Shown here: positions 6,302-10,805 of the stretch, piece after piece
Numbering within the stretch: position 1 is the stretch's first letter
Layout of the letters: every line of letters begins with the position of its first letter
DNA from: Glomus cerebriforme
Lineage: Eukaryota > Glomeromycota > Glomeromycetes > Glomerales > Glomeraceae
Assembly (NCBI GenBank): GCA_003550305.1
Contig: QKYT01001099.1
Location: 16,279 to 27,083 of the forward strand
Reading direction: 5' to 3'
DNA length: 10,805 bases
The notes under the pieces: model-generated
What the model saw: the letters and a program-made list of their open reading frames with translations, nothing else
The model's database searches: none
What the model was told of the DNA's origin: nothing
Position numbers and translations under genes: made by a program

Positions 6302-6437
6302 GGCGACCTTCTGTGCCTTCGGCACAGTGGTCGCCATGTCTCTCCCTCTTGGCCTAATGGCCTTGAGTCCCCTTCAGGGGATTATATATAACCCATCATT
6401 CCCTAAATGGTTATCTCTTAAAGCCACACCTTAACCA
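6302..6437. repeat. GC-rich cluster of hairpins
   Basis: Four foldbacks lie close together in otherwise AT-rich DNA. The first (6302-6335) has a GGCGACC/GGTCGCC stem, a TT/T bulge, a CTGTGCC/GGCACAG stem and a TTC loop. The second (6346-6367) has CTC, a 2x2 T mismatch, and a GGCC/GGCC stem around TAAT. The third (6368-6381) is TCCCC/GGGGA around TTCA. The fourth (6408-6437) is TGGTTA/TAACCA. The GC content and short loops stand out sharply. It could be a structured RNA or a mobile hairpin element similar to the GC-rich hairpins known from fungal mitochondrial DNA. No family is assigned. Confidence 0.6.
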
Positions 6438-6499
6438 CTGCTGCAGTCAATAACAAAATGTTAAACAAATATTTTGGAAATAGTAGTCAAGTAAATTTA

Positions 6500-6615
6500 T
6501 GGTGAAAATATTAAAATCATACATTGAAAATGGCGAAAATATTAAAATTGTGTATTGAAAACAGTAAAAATATATATCCAGTGAAAAAATATTCGTTCGG
6601 GTGAAAAAATATTGT
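6500..6615. repeat. Short tandem repeats, period 31 then about 20
   Basis: TGGTGAAAATATTAAAAT begins at 6500 and TGGCGAAAATATTAAAAT at 6531, and both units end ATTGAAAA. A third, weaker unit starts near 6562. Two shorter repeats with GTGAAAAAATATT and TTCG follow. They are probably slippage products. Confidence 0.55.
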
Positions 6616-6655
6616 TCGTGAGTTTAATATATTATACTTTTTATTTATACTCATG

Positions 6656-6702
6656 ATCACAGGATTTAGTACGTACAAATCATGTGATACAGGGGTAACC
6701 CC
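6656..6702. repeat. Pair of palindromes
   Basis: ATCACA-GG-ATTT (6656-6667) mirrors AAAT-CA-TGTGAT (6677-6688), apart from a 2x2 mismatch, around a TACGTA centre. It is followed within a few bases by GGGGTAACCCC, whose 5-bp arms surround a single base. Possibly a foldback element or a protein-binding site. Confidence 0.5.
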
Positions 6703-8160
6703 GGTACAATGTGCATATTTCCTATTTCTAATTTATAATAAACAATAACAATTTTAAAAACTATTTCTATTTATATAGTAATAAAAATAATAAAAATAAA
6801 CTATAAATTACTTAATACTGCCTAAAAAGGGATGGCTCTGCCGGCCCATATACTATGAATCTAGTTAATAATAAATAATGGTCATACAGTATATGCATGC
6901 GCAAAACGCAAAAACAAAAAATATGTAACAATTATGTCATTTACAAAAGAAGTTTGCCTACGCGTTACCACATGATCTGCAAATTTTGTTATCTTTGTTT
7001 AATATTTAGCATGATTAAATACAAGAAAATTTAAATATATTAGTTGAATATTATACTTATCTATGAGAGGAGCCATTTTTATGTAAATTATGTACTGTAC
7101 GTGGGATTATTTCTTCTGAAAATGGCGAATTGGAACAGTGAATTTGGAATGAGTTATATGACTCATTTTTCTATTTAATTTATTTTCTCATTCAAATCTA
7201 TTCAGAAATGATAATCTATTTTTCTTTATTTTTTTTTATTTTTATTCTTTTAGCGTAATAAAAATAATAAAAATTGTATTGAAACAATAATGGAATAAAA
7301 TAAAATAAATGGAAATGTCTTTTTAAACTTTATAAAAATTTTGATTGTGATCAAGGGCGAAATTTTCCCGAAAAACAAATATCCGTTCTCTTTACTAGAA
7401 CTATTTGGTTAATATCCTTTTTTTTTTATTTTTACCTCAATATAATTAACAGCCAATACCTTTAATTGTTCATCCTTTCCGTTTGAATTCACATCACACA
7501 TATTTCTTTATTAATTGTGATATATTGATGTGATTTGGCGTTTTCTCAATCAATAAACGATATCATATTGTAGCATTACAATAAACACGTTTATAGTTAG
7601 TTCCAAAATTTCTTTAATTATTTTAAAAAATAAGTTTATTTTCATAATAAATTATAATATTATATTATTATGGAAACGGATAAATTTAAAAATACCACAA
7701 TAATAAAGTATTTATATGTTTATTGTATGACCTTCAAAGGTAACACAGTAACACAAGCTCATTTTTTATAACAAAAAGTTGGGAGTTTTTTTTATTTATG
7801 GCGTTAAATAATGTAAGATCAACATTTTACCTTAAAAAGTTTACTGCGCCAATCTAGAAGCAGGTTGATGCAATATAAAGCTATTGTTCTTTTTCCATTT
7901 ATGGAATTTTTTTTTTCTTGGCGTTTTCGCTCTTCAGGTCAGCCAAAAAGAAAAGAAAAATTATTTCTAATATTTTAAACAATTATTACAAACGAAAAAG
8001 TTGTTCACATTTTCTTTTTTTTTAATAAAAATAAATTGAATTAAATAAAATAAAATATTATAAAGTAAAATAATGATTTTTTTTTTAAAAAAAAGTAATA
8101 CAAAATGAATTATTATTTTCATACGAGAATCAGATACTATCATGCCACTTTTTCTTTGAA
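6703..8160. other. Long AT-rich intergenic region
   Basis: No supportable gene. Small structures are arms CATATACT (6847-6854) and AGTATATG (6888-6895), the palindrome-like pair ATGAGT and ACTCAT near 7150-7168, and many poly-T and poly-A runs. An open stretch at 7044-7178 has no start context and no recognisable motif. The region ends in the upstream area of the ML-domain gene. Confidence 0.4.
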
Positions 8161-8289
8161 CCATTGTTTAACTAAAAAAGGGTTCACACAGCCCGCAATG
8201 TCTCTCATTTTCAAAAAAGGAATATGATAATAAAATCACTGGGAATTGTTTTATTGGTTTATCACTTGTTCTCAATTTTTGATCCAGCA

Positions 8290-8297
8290 TATAAAAA
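8290..8297 (+). promoter_or_regulatory. TATA-like box of the ML-domain gene
   Basis: TATAAAAA lies 105 bases upstream of the ATG at 8395, with an A-rich, T-poor leader between them. The position suits a fungal promoter, though AT-rich DNA gives many chance matches. Confidence 0.4.
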
Positions 8298-8732
8298 TGG
8301 TCTTGTTTCGCTCTCTTTTTTTGATAATTCGGTTCAAAATAATAAAAAAGAAAAAATAATAATAATAAAAAAATATATATTAACTATAGCAAAAATGAAA
8401 CGTACCTTACTTAGTATTTTGTTGCTCTTCATTTTCGTGTCATTTGCAACCTCAATTCCGTCAAAACGTCAAGATCCACTCAGCGGATTTAAGCAATGTG
8501 AGGGACACTTTCCAAATATCATTACTTCATTTTCTTATTCCCCAGACCCACCTACTGCTGTTCATCAATATGTTACCATCCGTCTTGGTGGTAAAGCATC
8601 TGAAGTTGTTGAACAAGGCGCGTTGTTTTCGTATACAGGTTATGATAAGAATAACCCAAATACTGTGGTATTCCATAATGAAGTTGATTATTGTAGCCTT
8701 TTTGTTGAACAAAGTGGATTCTCATGCCCTGT

Positions 8733-8737
8733 AAAAA
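8733..8737 (+). other. Frameshift site in the ML-domain gene (A5 run)
   Basis: In the frame from 8395 the codons here give V-K-R-V and then non-family sequence. One additional A would give V-K-K-G-D-F, which continues correctly through the intron to the expected stop. A homopolymer is the typical site of both sequencing errors and real slippage mutations. Confidence 0.75.
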
Positions 8738-8826
8738 GGGTGATTTCAACTTTTCCGCAACTTGGCCCGCTGACCATAATCCTCAACCTAACACTGTTGT
8801 TGTTGAATATGATATTAAGGCACAAA

Positions 8827-8931
8827 GTACGTAAATTAACTTCATGTTATAATGTTTTTGATTTTGTTTATTGAAATATTTTATATAAAAATATTAATAT
8901 AATATATTTTTATGTTTTTTTTTATTTACAG
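8827..8931 (+). other. Intron of the ML-domain gene (105 nt)
   Basis: The donor GTACGT follows GCACAAA, and the acceptor TTTACAG follows a T-rich tract. Splicing joins the A of 8826 to TT at 8932-8933 as an Ile codon and leads directly into ILNPDGKILSC and the stop. A possible branch point is TTAAT near 8892. Confidence 0.8.
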
Positions 8932-8993
8932 TTTTGAATCCGGATGGTAAGATTTTATCATGTATCAAGGGATCACTTAGTGTTCAACCTTGA

Positions 8994-10309
8994 TCGAATC
9001 TTATGGCTTCTTTTTTTTCATTTATTTTTGTATTAAATTTATTTTATAAATGCTTTATTTTGAAATTAAGTTTAAACATAGTTAAGTTTATAATTAGCTT
9101 ATATTAAGTAAATTACAAATATGTAAAGACGTTTATAATATTGTTTATATATATATGTATGTAAAGTTCCAATAAGAAAATGAATAAATCTACTTTTAAA
9201 GCATTTAAAAATAGACTGGAGTTTAAGCTATTATTATATCCCTTGTAAAGTATCACGTGACAATAGGTGTGTCAATATGTGTCAATGATAGTCAGACATC
9301 GATTTTGAATAATTGTTTATGAAGTTTAGTTATAAAAATCTTTCGATGTCATTTTTAAAATGAATAGTCATTATGCAGCATAAGTTTATTTATAATCACA
9401 TAACAATAAGAGTCGTAGTTATGGAAATCATCTTTCATTAGTCATCTGGACACATCTAGGAATCCAAATTAGATCCATAAATGAACGATAGATTTAATAA
9501 AAAAATATAAAAATAATATTAAAAACTATCTTTTTTGAATTAATAAATTTTAAATAATATTAACTAAAAATTTAGGAATTAAACCTTTAACTAAATCTAC
9601 AAAACACAAAGAAGAATTATGTAAGGTCCGTAAAGTAGGTTGGTGTAATCTACAAGAGTAATAAGTTTTTAGAAATAGAAAATTTGTTAACTGTATCGAT
9701 AATTAGAAAGGAAAATTTCCTTTTTTTTTGACAATTTGAGTGAAGTGTCTTATTTAATTGTGGGTGTTAGTAAATACATGTTAAGAAATTTTAACTAATC
9801 TACTAATTAATAATGTCTACCTGTTCAATGACCCAATCAACCCTTTACCAAATAAGAAAATTAGAAATTTATTTGGAGTGGAGAAATCTCCCTAAATAAA
9901 TTCTAAAATATTCCCATAATTATATAAACTAAATTTTCTGATAAATCTATAATATTTTATGTTTATGATTATTATCAAGATTTCTATTATAAGTTTCCAT
10001 TTTATAAATTTTTTTCTTTTTCTATTACTTTTTCACATCTTTCTTTCCAAATACATTCATATGAATTAAATTGTATAAATTTAACAAATAATAAAATATA
10101 ACAAATAAATTTTACCATTGTTGTATATTAATTTTATTCTTTAGAACTGACAATAAAAGAATTTTGACAAGACGTTGTTTGCTAAATTAAAATTTAAATT
10201 CTTAATTCTGTTGTTAAGAAATATTTAATTAATTACATTAAAATTTATTAATCAAAAACATAACATTTTGAAAAATTGCTAAATGTCACAGAGGTGATCA
10301 TCATCACAA
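8994..10309. other. 3' flank of the ML-domain gene and AT-rich intergenic DNA
   Basis: The nearest AATAAA is at 9183-9188, about 190 bases after the stop. Other small items are CACGTGA near 9253, doubled TGTGTCAAT just after it, and the arms AAAGGAAA/TTTCCTTT at about 9706-9722. Apart from the foldback at 9861-9905, I see no gene, RNA gene or recognisable element. Confidence 0.35.
9861..9905. repeat. Small foldback (MITE-like) palindrome
   Basis: TTAGAAATTTATTTGGAG on the left is matched by the complement of CTCCCTAAATAAATTCTAA on the right, with two single-base gaps. The inner stem is GGAG/CTCC around AAAT. The whole is about 45 bases. No clear target duplication is seen. Confidence 0.45.
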
Positions 10310-10383
10310 CAGCATTAGAGTAGGATTTTGGGCAGAGTTTCAATTACATTTTTAATTCTGCCCGAAATTACATCCTAATGCTG
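10310..10383. repeat. 74-bp foldback element with long inverted arms
   Basis: CAGCATTAG (10310-10318) mirrors CTAATGCTG (10375-10383), and GGGCAGA (10330-10336) mirrors TCTGCCC (10357-10363). The 11 bases between the two blocks are equal in length in both arms and differ mostly by transitions. This is a decayed 27-bp inverted repeat around a 20-base A/T loop. It could be a minimal MITE or a hairpin RNA locus. No flanking duplication is obvious. Confidence 0.55.
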
Positions 10384-10483
10384 GATAAATATACAGTATA
10401 TTGTGGGGTTTTGAATATTTTATAGTTTAAATTTATCTAAATATGACATTTGTCGAAAAAAAGAAACTTTATTTTATTTTTAT

Positions 10484-10803
10484 TTATTTTTTTTTAACAT
10501 TCTTAATATTCTTTAATACATTTAAATAAAAAAAATCTAATATTACTACTCTTTTGTTATATTTTTTCTTGTATTCCTTTATTATCCTTTCTATTTTATT
10601 TCTATTATTATTGTTTATTTTATTCTTATAATTCCTTTCTATTTCTGCTGCCTTATTTATTACATCTTTTATTTCCAACTTTTTCCCACAATTAAGTGAC
10701 TGGCATCTTTTTTTAAGTTAATATATCTTTCTTTGTCTATATGTATTTTTTCTTTGAATTGTTCTTTCAATCTTGTTCCTTCTTCAGTTTAACTTTGTCT
10801 TTA
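10484..10803 (-). pseudogene. Possible decayed lysine-rich coding remnant, continuing past the right edge
   Basis: On the minus strand an open stretch from 10678 down to 10484 encodes a K/N/I-rich, coiled-coil-like peptide (NKAAEIERNYKNK and similar). Just upstream, in a shifted frame, another open piece ends SHLIVGKSWK, joining naturally with EIKDVINKAAE. This suggests one protein broken by a small indel near 10675-10680. A third piece (KDKVKLKKEQD) lies nearer the edge in yet another frame. No domain is recognised. AT-rich low-complexity DNA can produce such reading by chance, so this is a weak call. Confidence 0.2.
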
Positions 10804-10805
10804 TT

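Larger units (their letters stand above)
8395..8993 (+). pseudogene. Secreted ML-domain (MD-2-related lipid-recognition) protein, two exons, one frameshift
   Basis: ML/NPC2-like proteins are small secreted beta-sandwich proteins that bind sterols or phospholipids. The ATG at 8395 (A at -3) starts a signal peptide (MKRTLLSILLLF, to about residue 20), followed by a Kex2-like KR (24-25). The body shows FSYSPDPPT, then NEVDYCSLF and SGFSCPV. Next comes a +1 break: GTAAAAAGGG at 8731-8740 has five A where six would keep the frame. Beyond it the next frame reads KKGDFNFSATWP, NTVVVEYDIK, a GT-AG intron (8827-8931), and ILNPDGKILSCIKG, ending TGA 8991-8993. With the frame kept, the length is 164 residues, usual for the family. 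Cysteines 35, 100, 111 and 155 could form the N-to-C and inner disulfides as in NPC2. The break may be a sequencing undercall or a real lesion. The ML assignment is confident; the ligand is unknown. Confidence 0.8.

Noticed and set aside
5915..6615. CRISPR-like array
   Set aside because: The repeats are degenerate, contiguous and without unique spacers, and the context is eukaryotic.
7967..8164. 65-codon minus-strand ORF
   Set aside because: Low-complexity I/K/F/N-rich translation of A/T runs, with no homology signal.
8224..8394. Upstream in-frame ATG extending the ML-domain protein
   Set aside because: The extension covers the TATA-like box and A-rich leader and would bury the signal peptide that starts at 8395.
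8444..8734. Overlapping ORFs on both strands within the ML-domain gene (8444-8734 plus, 8527-8712 minus)
   Set aside because: They are shadows of the real coding frame with no independent motif.
8741..8874. C-terminus read in the 8395 frame (to the stop at 8874)
   Set aside because: It runs into the intron and loses all ML-family features, whereas the next frame keeps them.
1..10805. tRNA or rRNA genes
   Set aside because: No internal promoter boxes of the GGTTCGANTCC type with a matching cloverleaf, and no conserved rRNA core, were found by eye.

Overview
The window is a very AT-rich, intron-containing fungal nuclear segment. It holds many repeats, a secreted ML-domain (lipid-recognition) gene and decayed non-LTR retrotransposons. 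This combination fits an arbuscular mycorrhizal fungus of the Rhizophagus type, but that assignment is an inference. Three N bases (1594, 1634, 1642), all inside one repeat copy, show draft-quality sequence.

Left half (about 715-5197): this is a nest three layers deep. (1) The outer layer is a small ORF that starts at 794, behind a TATA-like box, and resumes at 5024 in the same frame, ending at 5197. (2) It is split by an element at 890-5015. That element has perfect 8-bp terminal inverted repeats (TAAAGATG...CATCTTTA) and an 8-bp flanking duplication with one mismatch (CTTATAAA / CTTATGAA). These are hallmarks of a hAT-type non-autonomous DNA transposon. (3) Inside it, three 5'-truncated, same-strand LINE copies (1055-1868, 1884-4118, 4134-4625) are strung head to tail. 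Each has an AATAAA signal and a poly(A) tail, and each boundary carries the same 15-bp word CTCTGCCAATATCGA. The LINEs therefore used one site repeatedly, each insertion regenerating it. The longest copy keeps an RNase H domain with all four acidic residues, a CCHC zinc finger and a C-terminal extension, but it is broken by a frameshift and two stops. A small hairpin with compensatory base changes is conserved in all three 3' tails, including the divergent third copy.

Middle (5198-8160): no convincing gene. It contains a degenerate minisatellite of about 50 bp with GGACATTT motifs (5915-6230), a compact GC-rich cluster of hairpins (6302-6437), 31-bp tandem repeats (6500-6590) and a palindrome pair (6656-6702).

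Right half: a two-exon gene for a small secreted ML-domain protein (8395-8993, intron 8827-8931). A one-base deficit in an A-run at 8733-8737 breaks the frame. The rest to 10805 is AT-rich sequence with two foldback (MITE-like) palindromes (9861-9905, 10310-10383) and a possible decayed lysine-rich coding remnant on the minus strand at the right edge.
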